Source: Leifsonia sp. 466MF
Lineage (GTDB): Bacteria > Actinomycetota > Actinomycetes > Actinomycetales > Microbacteriaceae
Direction of reading: 5' to 3'
Assembly: GCF_900100265.1 (NCBI RefSeq)
Contig: NZ_LT629696.1
Span: forward strand, 3,906,001 to 3,970,000
DNA: 64,000 bases
The position numbers and the translations under genes are program-made. Below are positions 51,205 to 59,295 of this stretch, in pieces. Under the pieces are notes generated by a model that worked only from the letters and a program-made list of their open reading frames with translations, made no database searches and had not been told where the DNA came from. Numbering within the stretch: position 1 is the stretch's first letter; every line of letters starts with the position of its first letter.

Positions 51205-51684
51205 ATGACGACGGAGAACGACACCGACCTCGGCGAGACGATCGCCGACCTCGCCTCCTCCGCCGGCGTCACCATCGCGGTCGCCGAATCGCTGACCAGC
51301 GGCGCGATCACCTCGGCCCTCGGCGCGTCCCCGCAGGCAGGCGACTGGTTCGCCGGCGGGGTGGTCGCCTACTCCGAGCACGTCAAGTTCGACGTGCTCG
51401 GAGTGACGCCCGGCCCCGTGATCACGCCCGAGTGCGCCGAGCAGATGGCGTCGGGCGTGGGGAGGCTGCTCAGCGCCGACCTGGTCGCCGCGGTCACCGG
51501 CGCGGGCGGCCCCGGGCCCGAGGAGGGCAGGGAGGCCGGCACGGTCTTCCTCGCCCACGGCCGGCCGGACGCGCCGCAGGTCGAGGAGCTCCACTTCGAC
51601 GGCGACCCCGAGGAGGTCGTCCGAGCCACGGTCGACGCCGCCTTGGCGGCCATGGCGCGCGATCTGGAGGCACAGCGACGATGA
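51205..51684 (+). CDS. CinA C-terminal family, nicotinamide-nucleotide amidohydrolase (PncC)
   Basis: 159 residues, equal to the stand-alone CinA C-terminal domain. TIAVAESLTSGAITSALGAS near residue 22 carries the catalytic Ser/Glu region, WFAGGVVAYSEHVKFDVLGV and AAVTGAGGPGPEEGREAGTVF follow. PncC converts NMN to NaMN in NAD recycling. It overlaps the next gene by 4 nt. Confidence 0.88.
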   Translation: MTTENDTDLGETIADLASSAGVTIAVAESLTSGAITSALGASPQAGDWFAGGVVAYSEHVKFDVLGVTPGPVITPECAEQMASGVGRLLSADLVAAVTGAGGPGPEEGREAGTVFLAHGRPDAPQVEELHFDGDPEEVVRATVDAALAAMARDLEAQRR

Positions 51685-52217
51685 CGAACGACGACGTGTG
51701 GGATGCGCCCGAGAGCGAAGGCGCGGATGCCGACCCGGGAGACGGCCGCGACGAGACGACCGCCCAGCGCGCTGACCGCAACTGGAACGAGCTGCTGCAG
51801 GAGTTCCGCGTGTTCCAGACGGGGACCCAGATCCTCGCCGCGTTCCTGCTGACGCTGCCGTTCCAGCAGCGCTTCGCACAGCTGGCGCCATTCGACGTGG
51901 TGGTCTACCTCGTCCTCGTCTTCCTCGCGGTGATCGTGACGCTGCTGGCCCTCGCGCCGGTCGCGCTGCACCGACTCCTCTTCCGGCAGAAGGCGAAGAC
52001 GGAGCTAGTGGGCCTCGGGAGCAAGATCCTGATCGTGTGCCTGGCGGCCGCATCCCTGCTGTTCACGGGCATCGTGCTGTTCATCGTCGACTTCCTGCTC
52101 GCGCCGCCCGCCGGCATCATCGCCGCGAGCTGCGTCTTCATCGTGCTGATCGTCATCTGGGTCGTGCTGCCGCTGGTGGTCCGGGCTCAGCGGAGGGCGC
52201 ACGTCGCCGGTCGCTGA
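51681..52217 (+). CDS. DUF6328-like membrane protein
   Basis: 178 residues: an acidic N-terminus (1-30), ELLQEFRVFQTGTQILAAFL near 38, a motif I recall from DUF6328, and four hydrophobic segments. Function unknown. Coupled to the amidohydrolase gene by ATGA overlap. Confidence 0.78.
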   Translation: MTNDDVWDAPESEGADADPGDGRDETTAQRADRNWNELLQEFRVFQTGTQILAAFLLTLPFQQRFAQLAPFDVVVYLVLVFLAVIVTLLALAPVALHRLLFRQKAKTELVGLGSKILIVCLAAASLLFTGIVLFIVDFLLAPPAGIIAASCVFIVLIVIWVVLPLVVRAQRRAHVAGR

Positions 52218-52292
52218 GGCGCGCGTCACCGGTAGGCTTCGCGACAAGCGCACCCGCGGGGTGCATCCAATCGACGAAGTGGCGGGATGGAT

Positions 52293-52625
52293 ATGGCCAA
52301 GCGAGTCACCTACCAGTTGATCGACGATCTCGACCAGTCCGTGATCCCGGAAGGCGAGGGCGAGACCATCGAGTTCTCGCTCGCGGGCGCGCAGTACGTC
52401 ATCGACCTGTCCTCCGAGCACGCCGACCAGCTGCGGGCGGACTTCGCCAAGTGGATCGAGGCGGCCGGTCGCAACGACGCTCCCGCATCGGACGCCCCGC
52501 CGTCGCCGGACGAGCGCCGGGCCATCCGCGAGTGGGCGCGGAAGAACGGCGTCGAGGTCGGCAGCAGGGGCCAGATCCCGCGGGATGTCGTCGACGCGTT
52601 CCGGACGGGGCGGCCCGCCCGGTGA
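52293..52625 (+). CDS. lsr2: Lsr2-type nucleoid-associated xenogeneic silencer
   Basis: 110 residues. The N-terminal dimerisation sheet VTYQLIDDLDQSVIPEGEGE and YVIDLSSEHADQLRADFAKW, a linker, and the C-terminal DNA-binding domain (IREWARKNGVEVGSRGQIPR), whose RGQ-type hook enters the minor groove of AT-rich DNA. Lsr2 condenses DNA and silences foreign genes in actinobacteria. The ATG at 52293 gives the family start MAKRVTYQ; 52287 is an alternative. Overlaps the MobA-like gene by 4 nt. Confidence 0.9.
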   Translation: MAKRVTYQLIDDLDQSVIPEGEGETIEFSLAGAQYVIDLSSEHADQLRADFAKWIEAAGRNDAPASDAPPSPDERRAIREWARKNGVEVGSRGQIPRDVVDAFRTGRPAR

Positions 52626-53212
52626 CCTGGCGCGAGGCGGTGATCGTGGTGGCGGGCGGCCGCTCGACGCGCTTCGGGTCGGACAAGCTGCGGCACGTGA
52701 TCGACGGTCGCACGCTGCTGGAACGAACGGTGGACGCCGCCCGCGGAGCAGATGTCGTCGTGCTCGTCTCGGCCTCGGAGACGCCGGAGGGCGTGCACAT
52801 CGCCGTCTCCGAGAACCCCCGGTGGGGCGGCCCGTGCGCGGCGGTGGCGGCGGGGGTGGACGCGCTGGCGGCATCCCCCGCGACCGATGTCCTGATCCTG
52901 GCCGCCGACCTCGCGAACCCCGCCTCCGCGATCAGCGCTCTGCGCAGCATCGACGCGGGTGTCCTGACCGACGCCGACGGCAGTCCCCAGTGGCTGCTCG
53001 CCCGCTCGCCGCGTGCCGTGCTGGAACGCCGCATCGCTGAGCTGCGCACGGAGAGAGGCGCCCTCGATGGGCTGCCCGCCTCTGCGCTTCTCGGCGTCGT
53101 CGACGGCAGACACCGTGCGCTTGCCGACGTGCACGCGGACATCGATTCCCCGGCCGACCTCCCGTCGGCCGACCGGACAGCCTCGGAGGAGCGCACGCAT
53201 GGAACCGTCTGA
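52622..53212 (+). CDS. MobA-like nucleotidyltransferase
   Basis: 196 residues. VVAGGRSTRFGSDKLRHVID near residue 10 is the nucleotide-binding signature of MobA-type molybdenum cofactor guanylyltransferases, and ILAADLANPASAI near 98 supplies the metal Asp. It would join a nucleotide to molybdopterin. The GTG at 52622 overlaps the lsr2 stop, an unusual pairing. The next gene encodes a DUF6457-like partner, common beside MobA. Confidence 0.82.
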   Translation: MTWREAVIVVAGGRSTRFGSDKLRHVIDGRTLLERTVDAARGADVVVLVSASETPEGVHIAVSENPRWGGPCAAVAAGVDALAASPATDVLILAADLANPASAISALRSIDAGVLTDADGSPQWLLARSPRAVLERRIAELRTERGALDGLPASALLGVVDGRHRALADVHADIDSPADLPSADRTASEERTHGTV

Positions 53213-53435
53213 ACTCGACTCCTGGGCCGAGGAGGCCGGCGAAGCCGTGGGTGTCTCCCTGGCGCCGGGCGACGTGGCGACAGTGCTCGACCTCGCGCGA
53301 GACGCCGCACACGGCATCGCGCGTCCCGCCGCTCCGCTGACGACCTTCATCGCCGGCATGGCGGTGGGACGCGGTCAGCCGCTGGCCGAGGTCGTTGCCG
53401 CGCTGAACGCGGCGATCGAGAGGCGATCCTCCTGA
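53199..53435 (+). CDS. DUF6457-like small protein
   Basis: 78 residues, helical (LDSWAEEAGEAVGVSLAPGD, VLDLARDAAHGIARPAAPLT, GRGQPLAEVVAALNAAIERR). It matches the small protein family (DUF6457) often placed next to molybdenum cofactor genes, and overlaps the MobA-like gene by 14 nt. Function unknown. Confidence 0.75.
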   Translation: MEPSELDSWAEEAGEAVGVSLAPGDVATVLDLARDAAHGIARPAAPLTTFIAGMAVGRGQPLAEVVAALNAAIERRSS

Positions 53436-53452
53436 CCGCGATCCTCCTGACC
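53423..53452. repeat. 15-bp tandem duplication at a stop codon
   Basis: GCGATCCTCCTGACC occurs twice in a row (53423-53437, 53438-53452); the first copy contains the stop codon of the DUF6457-like gene and the second repeats it out of use. Confidence 0.8.
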
Positions 53453-53481
53453 GCGCGGCGCCACGGCCCCGGCGCCATCGG

Positions 53482-54378
53482 TCACGGGGTGGGCATGCCG
53501 CCCGTCACCGACAGCGTCTCGCCGATCACGTAGCTCGACTCCGGCGACGCGAGGAAGACGTACGCGGGCGCGAGTTCGGCGGGCTGGCCCGGGCGTCCGA
53601 GCGGCGTCTGCTGCCCGAACTCGGGGATCGCCTCGGCCGGCTGTCCCTTGCTGACCTGCAGTGGCGTCCAGATCGGTCCAGGTGCCACCGCATTGACGCG
53701 GATGCCCTTCGGCGCGAGCTGCTGGGCGAGAGCCTTCGTGAAGGCGTTGATCGCAGCCTTCGTCGTCGCGTAGTCGACGAGCTGCTCGCCCGGCTGGTAC
53801 GCCTGGATCGACGTGGTGTTGATGATCGTCGCGCCCGCCGGGAGGTGCGGTAGCGCCGCGCGCGTCAGCCAGAACATCGCGTAGACGTTGGTCTTCATCG
53901 TGTGGTCGAACTGGTCGTCGGGGATGTCCGTGAGGCTCTCCGTGGCGATCTGCTTCCCGGCGTTGTTGACCAGGATGTCGATGCCGCCGAGCTCATCCAG
54001 CGCCCGCTTCACGATCTCGTCGCTGAAGGCGCGCTCCTTGAGGTCGCCCGGGATGGTGACGGCCGTGCGGCCGGCGTCGCGGATGAGACCGGCGATGCGC
54101 TGCGCATCCTCTTCCTCCTCCGGGAGGTAGACGAGCGCAACGTCGGCGCCCTCGCGCGCGAACGCGATCGCGGCGGCGGCGCCGATCCCGGAGTCGCCAC
54201 CCGTCACGATCGCTTTGCGGCCGGTCAGGCGGCCGGTGCCGACGTAGCTGTCCTCGCCCAGGTCGGCGCGCGGGCTCAGGTCGCTTTCGAGACCCGGCTC
54301 GGGCACCTGCTCCTCGTCAGGCGAGATGCTGGGGTAGCGGTCCACAGGGTTGTCGAAGGTGTACTGGTTCTCTGGCAT
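53482..54378 (-). CDS. SDR family oxidoreductase (YhdF/YghA-like)
   Basis: 298 residues. The long N-terminal arm (MPENQYTFDNPVDRYPSISP) is typical of this SDR subgroup. NAD(P) motif IVTGGDSGIGAAAAIAFARE near residue 58, NNAG at 143-146 region (ILVNNAGKQIATE), and the catalytic YATTK with upstream Ser in INTTSIQAYQPG. Likely reduces an aldehyde or ketone; substrate unknown. The ATG at 54378 follows GGGGGT. Confidence 0.88.
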   Translation of the reverse strand: MPENQYTFDNPVDRYPSISPDEEQVPEPGLESDLSPRADLGEDSYVGTGRLTGRKAIVTGGDSGIGAAAAIAFAREGADVALVYLPEEEEDAQRIAGLIRDAGRTAVTIPGDLKERAFSDEIVKRALDELGGIDILVNNAGKQIATESLTDIPDDQFDHTMKTNVYAMFWLTRAALPHLPAGATIINTTSIQAYQPGEQLVDYATTKAAINAFTKALAQQLAPKGIRVNAVAPGPIWTPLQVSKGQPAEAIPEFGQQTPLGRPGQPAELAPAYVFLASPESSYVIGETLSVTGGMPTP

Positions 54379-54465
54379 ACCCCCACGCAATCACCGCACG
54401 CGCGTGCGTCCAGGGGGCTGCGCGCTCCCACATCCCGGGGTACGCCCCCCTCCCCCTCCCCCTTC

Positions 54466-54543
54466 CCCCCTTCGTCGAAGTGCACGTTGTTGCGCACCTC
54501 CACGGCGTGTCGACCGCAACTACGTGCACTTCGGCGAAGGGGG
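54466..54543. repeat. Isolated family A hairpin repeat
   Basis: TTCGTCGAAGTGCACGTTGT (54471 on) pairs with its complement ending near 54538, and outer CCCCC/GGGGG arms extend the stem. The loop keeps the GGCGTGTCGA segment found in the array at 6584-7339, with changed flanks. Confidence 0.85.
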
Positions 54544-54625
54544 AAAGGGCGGGCAGGGAGGAGACGAGGGGGAGAGGGGCAGGGGTGTTGCGGATGGACC
54601 TGGGCTGTGTCACGATTGAGACGAA

Positions 54626-54641
54626 TTGATACCGGTACCAA
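54626..54641. promoter_or_regulatory. Putative LacI-type operator 2a
   Basis: TTGATACCGGTACCAA, a 16-bp dyad with one mismatch, 23 nt before the SIS gene ATG. It is identical to the site at 57861. Confidence 0.8.
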
Positions 54642-54664
54642 AACGGATCGGTGGAGGGAGACAC

Positions 54665-55666
54665 ATGCTGGGCTTCAACGAAGAGGAATTCCTGGAGCAG
54701 GTGCGCAGCACCGTCGCGCTGCGATCGCAGATCGAGGAGCTGGCCGAGCGCGTCAGTGCCGGGCGCTGGAAGAACATCTACTTCATCGGCGCGGGCGGCA
54801 CCTACGCCGCGGCACTGCCGTACGAGCGCTTCTTCCAGACGCGCTCGTCGTTCCCGGTGCGCGCCGTCATCGGCAAGGAGTTCATCCTCGCGCCGGACCC
54901 GCAGTTCGGCCCGGACTCGGTCGCGATCTTCGCCTCCGTCTCCGGCACCACGGAGGACATCATCGACTGCGTCGAGTTCGCCCGCGAGAAGGGTGCGCTC
55001 ACGGTCGGCTTCACCGGCCAGGCCGACAGCCCGATCGCCTCGATGGTCGACGAGGTGCTCCTCTCCGCCCCGAAGGCGTGGCCGTTCGACGTCCAGTTCC
55101 TCACCTTCGGCGCGAAGCTCCTCTCGCTGCGCGGCGAGTTCGACGGCTACGACCGCCTGGTGAAGGATCTCGAGGCGATCCCCGAGGCGCTCGTCTCGGT
55201 CACCGAGCAGGCCGACCCGATCGGCAAGGCGTTCGCCGAGAAGCACGCCGACACCGACTACCACTTCCTGACCGGATCGGGCCAGCTGTGGGGCTTCACC
55301 TACCTGTACTCGATGTGCATCCTCGAGGAGATGCAGTGGCTCACCACCACGCGCGTCCACGCCGCGGAGTTCTTCCACGGCTCGCTCGAGCTCATCGAGA
55401 AGGACACCAGCATCCTGGTCTTCGCCGGTGAGGATGAGACCCGCCCGCTCACCGACCGCGTCATCGCCTTCGCGAACGAGTACAGCGACGACGTCACCGT
55501 GATCGACACCAAGGACTACCAGCTCCCGGGCGTGAGCGACGAGTTCCGCGGGCTGCTGGCCCCGATCGTCGCCGACGCCGTCGTCGACCGTTTCAGCAAG
55601 CACCTCGCCCAGGTGCGCGACCACTCGCTCGACCTGCGCCGGTACTACCGCGTCGTGGCGTACTGA
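54665..55666 (+). CDS. SIS domain sugar isomerase/deglycase (FrlB-like)
   Basis: 333 residues with two SIS subdomains. IYFIGAGGTYAAALPYERFF near residue 39 and VAIFASVSGTTEDIIDCVEF near 97 are phosphosugar-binding loops; HAAEFFHGSLELIEKDTSIL near 237 matches the fructoselysine-6-phosphate deglycase region. With the adjacent kinase it would split a phosphorylated Amadori product into glucose 6-phosphate and an amine. Purine, glucosamine or other phosphosugar substrates remain possible. The ATG at 54665 has GGAGGGAG upstream. Confidence 0.83.
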   Translation: MLGFNEEEFLEQVRSTVALRSQIEELAERVSAGRWKNIYFIGAGGTYAAALPYERFFQTRSSFPVRAVIGKEFILAPDPQFGPDSVAIFASVSGTTEDIIDCVEFAREKGALTVGFTGQADSPIASMVDEVLLSAPKAWPFDVQFLTFGAKLLSLRGEFDGYDRLVKDLEAIPEALVSVTEQADPIGKAFAEKHADTDYHFLTGSGQLWGFTYLYSMCILEEMQWLTTTRVHAAEFFHGSLELIEKDTSILVFAGEDETRPLTDRVIAFANEYSDDVTVIDTKDYQLPGVSDEFRGLLAPIVADAVVDRFSKHLAQVRDHSLDLRRYYRVVAY

Positions 55667-55676
55667 GCGGGCGCCG

Positions 55677-56600
55677 ATGAGCACGGTCCGCGTCCTCGGT
55701 CTCGGGGACAACATCGTCGACCGGTTCGTCGACCGCGGAGTCGAGTACCCGGGAGGGAACGCCGTGAACGTCGCGGTGTTCGCCCGGCAGCTCGGCGCCG
55801 AGGCCGCGTACCTGGGGGTGTTCGGTGACGATGAGCAGGGGCGCTTCGTGCGGCGGGCCATCGAGGACTGCGGGGTCGACACCTCGCGGTCCTCGGTGCG
55901 CCAGGGCCCGAACGGCGTGACCGAGATCGAGACGGTCGACGGCGAGCGGCGGTTCCTCGGGTGGAACCACGGCGGCGTCACGCTGAGCGATCCGGTCCGG
56001 CTGGGCGAGGACGACCTGCGCTACGCATCCGGCTTCTCGCTCATCCATTCGAGCGCGTACTCGGGCGTCATCCCGGAGCTGCCGAAGCTGGCGGCGACGC
56101 GGACCCTGCGGTCGTACGACTTCTCGTCCGAGCCCGAGTACCGCACCGGGGAGTACCTGGATGCGGTGGGCCCGTGGATCGACCTGGCCCTGGTGTCGCT
56201 CGGTGAACTGTCGCGCACGGACACCTGGGCCGAACTGCGGCGGATCGCCTCGCACGGCCCGTCGCTCGTGCTGGGGACCCAGGGGGATGCCGGCGCCGTG
56301 CTGTTCGACGGCGACGCGTACTACTACTCCGACGCGGCGCCCGTGCCCGGTCCGTTCGTCGACACGATGGGATGCGGCGACGCCTACGTGAGCGCGTTCG
56401 TGGTTGAATTGCTGCGATCCGGCTGGCGCAGGAATGCCCGACCGGGTGGCGCGGCGCTGCATCGGTCGATGCGGCGTGCGGCGCAGTTCGCCGCCCGGCA
56501 GTGCATGGTCGAGGGCGCGTTCGGTCACGGGCGCGCAGTCGACGAGGCGACGAGGGCGGTCGGCTCGCTTCCGCCGGTGGCGGCGGGCGACGTGGGCTGA
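55677..56600 (+). CDS. PfkB family sugar kinase (fructoselysine 6-kinase-like)
   Basis: 307 residues. GLGDNIVDRFVDRGVEYPGG and NAVNVAVFARQLGAEAAYLG open a PfkB fold, and DTMGCGDAYVSAF near residue 228 is the DTxGxGD catalytic motif with Asp as base. The sequence is closest in outline to FrlD. It lies 10 nt after the SIS gene, as frlB and frlD often do, and would phosphorylate the imported fructosamine. Confidence 0.85.
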   Translation: MSTVRVLGLGDNIVDRFVDRGVEYPGGNAVNVAVFARQLGAEAAYLGVFGDDEQGRFVRRAIEDCGVDTSRSSVRQGPNGVTEIETVDGERRFLGWNHGGVTLSDPVRLGEDDLRYASGFSLIHSSAYSGVIPELPKLAATRTLRSYDFSSEPEYRTGEYLDAVGPWIDLALVSLGELSRTDTWAELRRIASHGPSLVLGTQGDAGAVLFDGDAYYYSDAAPVPGPFVDTMGCGDAYVSAFVVELLRSGWRRNARPGGAALHRSMRRAAQFAARQCMVEGAFGHGRAVDEATRAVGSLPPVAAGDVG

Positions 56601-56635
56601 GGGCGTGTGCCGCCCCGGATCAGGAAGGGGTGGCG

Positions 56636-57730
56636 ATGTCCACGGAGCGCGACCACCGCATTCCCTCGCCGACGATCTCGGAGGTGGCGGCGGCCGCCGG
56701 CGTCGGTCGGGCGACGGTCGCCCGGACGCTCGGCGGCTACGGCTCGGTGAGCCCGAAGACGCGGGATCGCATCCTCGCCGTCGCGAAGGAGCTCGGCTAC
56801 CGGCCCAACACGATCGCGCGGAGCATGACGACGGGCGAGACCCGAACGTTGGGCGTCGTCCTCGCCGACGTCGGCAACCCGTTCTTCGCCGGCGTGCTGC
56901 GCGGCATCACGGACGCGGCCCGCAAGGCCGACTACGACGTGCTCGTGTTGAGCACGGACGAGGACCTGCAGCTGGAGGCGGCCGCGATCGACGTGCTCGT
57001 CGACAAGCAGGTCGATGGGATCGCGCTGGCGCCGGCGGCGGGACGCAGCGCCGAGCTGCCGCACCTCGACATCGTCGCGAAGCGCGAGATCCCGCTGGTG
57101 CTGCTCGACCGCCTGGTGGACACGGTGGATGCGGACGCGGTCGTCATCAACAACCGCGAGGCGTCGCGTCAGGCCGTCATGTCGCTGATCGAGAAGGGCC
57201 ACCGGCGCATCGCGTTCGTGTGGGGCCCGGTCACGACGGAGCCGGCCGCGGACGCCGACGACCTGCGGCGCATCATCGACCACGCCCTCTGGAGTGACGG
57301 CGAGCGTCTGCTCGGGTACCTGGACGCGCTGGAGCTGGCCGGCATCCCGTTCGACACGTCTCTGGTGACGCACGTGCTGAAGAACGAGTCGCAGGCGACC
57401 AGGGCGGTGCTCGGGATGCTGTCGCTGTCGGATCCGCCGACCGCGATCTTCGCGACGGAGACGGATGCGCTGACCGGTTCGCTGCGCGCCCTGCGACAGC
57501 GCGGGCTGAGCTGTCCGGAGGACGTCTCTCTGATCGGCTTCGACGACAGTTCGTGGGCGAGCGTGATGACGCCGCCGATGTCGGTGGTCGCCCAGCCGAT
57601 GCACCAGCTCGGCGAACTCACCGCCGAGTGTCTGCTGGCGCGGGTCGCCGGGAGCGACGCTCCGACCGCCACCCACGTCCTCGAGGCCGACTTCGTCGAG
57701 CGCGCCTCCGTGGCCCCGCCCCCCGCCTGA
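56636..57730 (+). CDS. LacI family transcriptional regulator (locus 2)
   Basis: 364 residues. Helix-turn-helix TISEVAAAAGVGRATVARTL near residue 13 with hinge LGYRPNTIARSMTT, then the sugar-sensing domain from TLGVVLADVGNPFFAGVLRG, ending FDDSSWASVMTPPMSVVAQP. It reads AGVGRATVARTL where most family members have AGVSxxTVSRxL. An AGGAAGGGG site precedes the ATG. Identical dyads before the SIS gene and the binding-protein gene flank it, so it is the likely local repressor. Confidence 0.9.
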   Translation: MSTERDHRIPSPTISEVAAAAGVGRATVARTLGGYGSVSPKTRDRILAVAKELGYRPNTIARSMTTGETRTLGVVLADVGNPFFAGVLRGITDAARKADYDVLVLSTDEDLQLEAAAIDVLVDKQVDGIALAPAAGRSAELPHLDIVAKREIPLVLLDRLVDTVDADAVVINNREASRQAVMSLIEKGHRRIAFVWGPVTTEPAADADDLRRIIDHALWSDGERLLGYLDALELAGIPFDTSLVTHVLKNESQATRAVLGMLSLSDPPTAIFATETDALTGSLRALRQRGLSCPEDVSLIGFDDSSWASVMTPPMSVVAQPMHQLGELTAECLLARVAGSDAPTATHVLEADFVERASVAPPPA

Positions 57731-57768
57731 CCCTCACTCTCCCTCCCGCCCCCGCACCCCTCCCTCAC

Positions 57769-57827
57769 GCGATTTGCGCCAAATCGCGGTTATCGCCGAC
57801 CCATAACTGAGATTTGGCGCAAATCGC
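57769..57827. repeat. Family B inverted repeat downstream of the locus 2 LacI gene
   Basis: A 25-nt arm starting GCGATTTGCGCCAAATC at 57769 pairs, with few mismatches, with the arm at 57803-57827 (ending GATTTGGCGCAAATCGC). It may end the upstream transcript. Confidence 0.85.
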
Positions 57828-57860
57828 GCGCCGGGTATGGGGTGCCGCGATTGGGCAGTG

Positions 57861-57876
57861 TTGATACCGGTACCAA
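57861..57876. promoter_or_regulatory. Putative LacI-type operator 2b
   Basis: TTGATACCGGTACCAA, identical to 54626-54641. Its first six bases are the -35 box of the transport operon, so repressor binding would directly exclude RNA polymerase. Confidence 0.85.
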
Positions 57877-57889
57877 AATCACGTATAGT
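57861..57889 (+). promoter_or_regulatory. Sigma-70-type promoter of the locus 2 transport operon
   Basis: TTGATA (57861-57866) and TATAGT (57884-57889) are exactly 17 nt apart, giving a start near 57896 and a leader of about 75 nt. Confidence 0.82.
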
Positions 57890-57972
57890 CGTCGCAATCG
57901 GTCGCCGAGAGCGACCCACGATCCAAAGACGGGTCAGCGGACACCTCGACCGCACGACCCGCACGACGGGAG

Positions 57973-59295
57973 ATGAGCGTGAAGAAGACCAGGACCATCA
58001 CGGCAGCGGCAGCGGGCGTCATGGCGCTCGCACTCACCGCGTGCTCCTCCGGCGGCGGCGGCTCGGCCGACATCACCGCGAAGCCGGACTACTCCGGCAG
58101 CATCAGCATCCTCACCGCCGCGGCGGGCGACCCGCTCGGCTCGTACTTCGAGAATCTGGTGAAGGACTACACGAAGCTCCACCCCGACGTGAAGATCACG
58201 CTCGCGCAGGAGACCGACGACAACGCGATCAAGGACAAGGAGAAGGTCCTCATCGGGTCGCAGTCGCTGCCGGACATCTACTTCAGCTACGCAGGCAACT
58301 GGGGCGAGAACTTCGCCGCCAACGGCCTGGCCGTCGACCTCAGCTCAGTCATCGCGCCGGGCACGACCTGGGGCGACACATTCGGCGAGGGTTCCCTGAA
58401 CGCGTTCAAGTACGACGGCAAGTACTACGGCATCCCGCAGTACGTCGACGGCAAGTTCATGGGTTACAACAAGAAGATCTTCGCCGACCTCGGCCTCGAC
58501 GTGCCGAAGACGCTCGACGAGCTCATCTCCGACTGCTCGACGATCAAGGCGGCCGGCATCGTCCCGATCGCCTTCGGCAACAAGGACGGCTGGCCGGGCC
58601 TCCACTACCTGGGTCAGCTGTTCGCCTATGACGTTCCGCAGAAGACGCTCGAAGCCGACCTGCTGCCGAAGACGGCGAAGTACACCGACGACGGCTACGT
58701 GGAGGGCATGAAGCAGTTCCAGGAGCTCGTCGCCCAGTGCACCGGCGACGCCTCCAACTCCAACGGCGTCACCTACACGACCGCGCAGCAGCAGCAGGCG
58801 ACCGGCAAGGCGGCCATGTACTACCAAGAGCTCATCGAGTTCGATTCGGTGAACACGAAGGACAGCCAGCTCAGCAAGGACGGCTTCGGCATCTTCCAGC
58901 TCCCGGCTCCCGCCGACGCGAGGGGCGACAGCTCGACGCTCGAAGCGGCTCCGGAGGGCTACATGATCAACAAGAAGAGCAAGAACGCCGCCCTCGCGCT
59001 CGACTTCATGAAGTTCGTGATGAACAAGAAGAACGCGACCACCCTGTCGTCGCCGCCCTACGGTCAGCCGAGCGCGGTGAAGGATGTGGTGACCGACCAG
59101 ATCGCGACCCCCGCCGTGGCGGAGGGCACGAAGCTCGTGAACGACGCGAAGTCGACGGTCGTGTGGTTGGACATGGCCAACGTGCCCGACGTCGGCGACG
59201 CCTGGGTCTCCGTCTCCGAGGGCCTCGTCTCCGGCAGCCTCACCCCCGAGGCCGCGCTGAAGGCCGTGCGACAGGCGTCCGAGAAGGCGAAATGA
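57973..59295 (+). CDS. Carbohydrate ABC transporter substrate-binding lipoprotein (locus 2)
   Basis: 440 residues, lipoprotein signal with Cys24 (LTACSSGG). The mature protein is a family-1 sugar-binding type: SISILTAAAGDPLGSYFENL, SQSLPDIYFSYAGNWGENFA and KYYGIPQYVDGKFMGYNKKI. It would capture the fructosamine or a related sugar outside the cell. First gene of the transport operon, coupled by ATGA overlap to the permease gene, under the promoter/operator at 57861. Confidence 0.9.
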   Translation: MSVKKTRTITAAAAGVMALALTACSSGGGGSADITAKPDYSGSISILTAAAGDPLGSYFENLVKDYTKLHPDVKITLAQETDDNAIKDKEKVLIGSQSLPDIYFSYAGNWGENFAANGLAVDLSSVIAPGTTWGDTFGEGSLNAFKYDGKYYGIPQYVDGKFMGYNKKIFADLGLDVPKTLDELISDCSTIKAAGIVPIAFGNKDGWPGLHYLGQLFAYDVPQKTLEADLLPKTAKYTDDGYVEGMKQFQELVAQCTGDASNSNGVTYTTAQQQQATGKAAMYYQELIEFDSVNTKDSQLSKDGFGIFQLPAPADARGDSSTLEAAPEGYMINKKSKNAALALDFMKFVMNKKNATTLSSPPYGQPSAVKDVVTDQIATPAVAEGTKLVNDAKSTVVWLDMANVPDVGDAWVSVSEGLVSGSLTPEAALKAVRQASEKAK

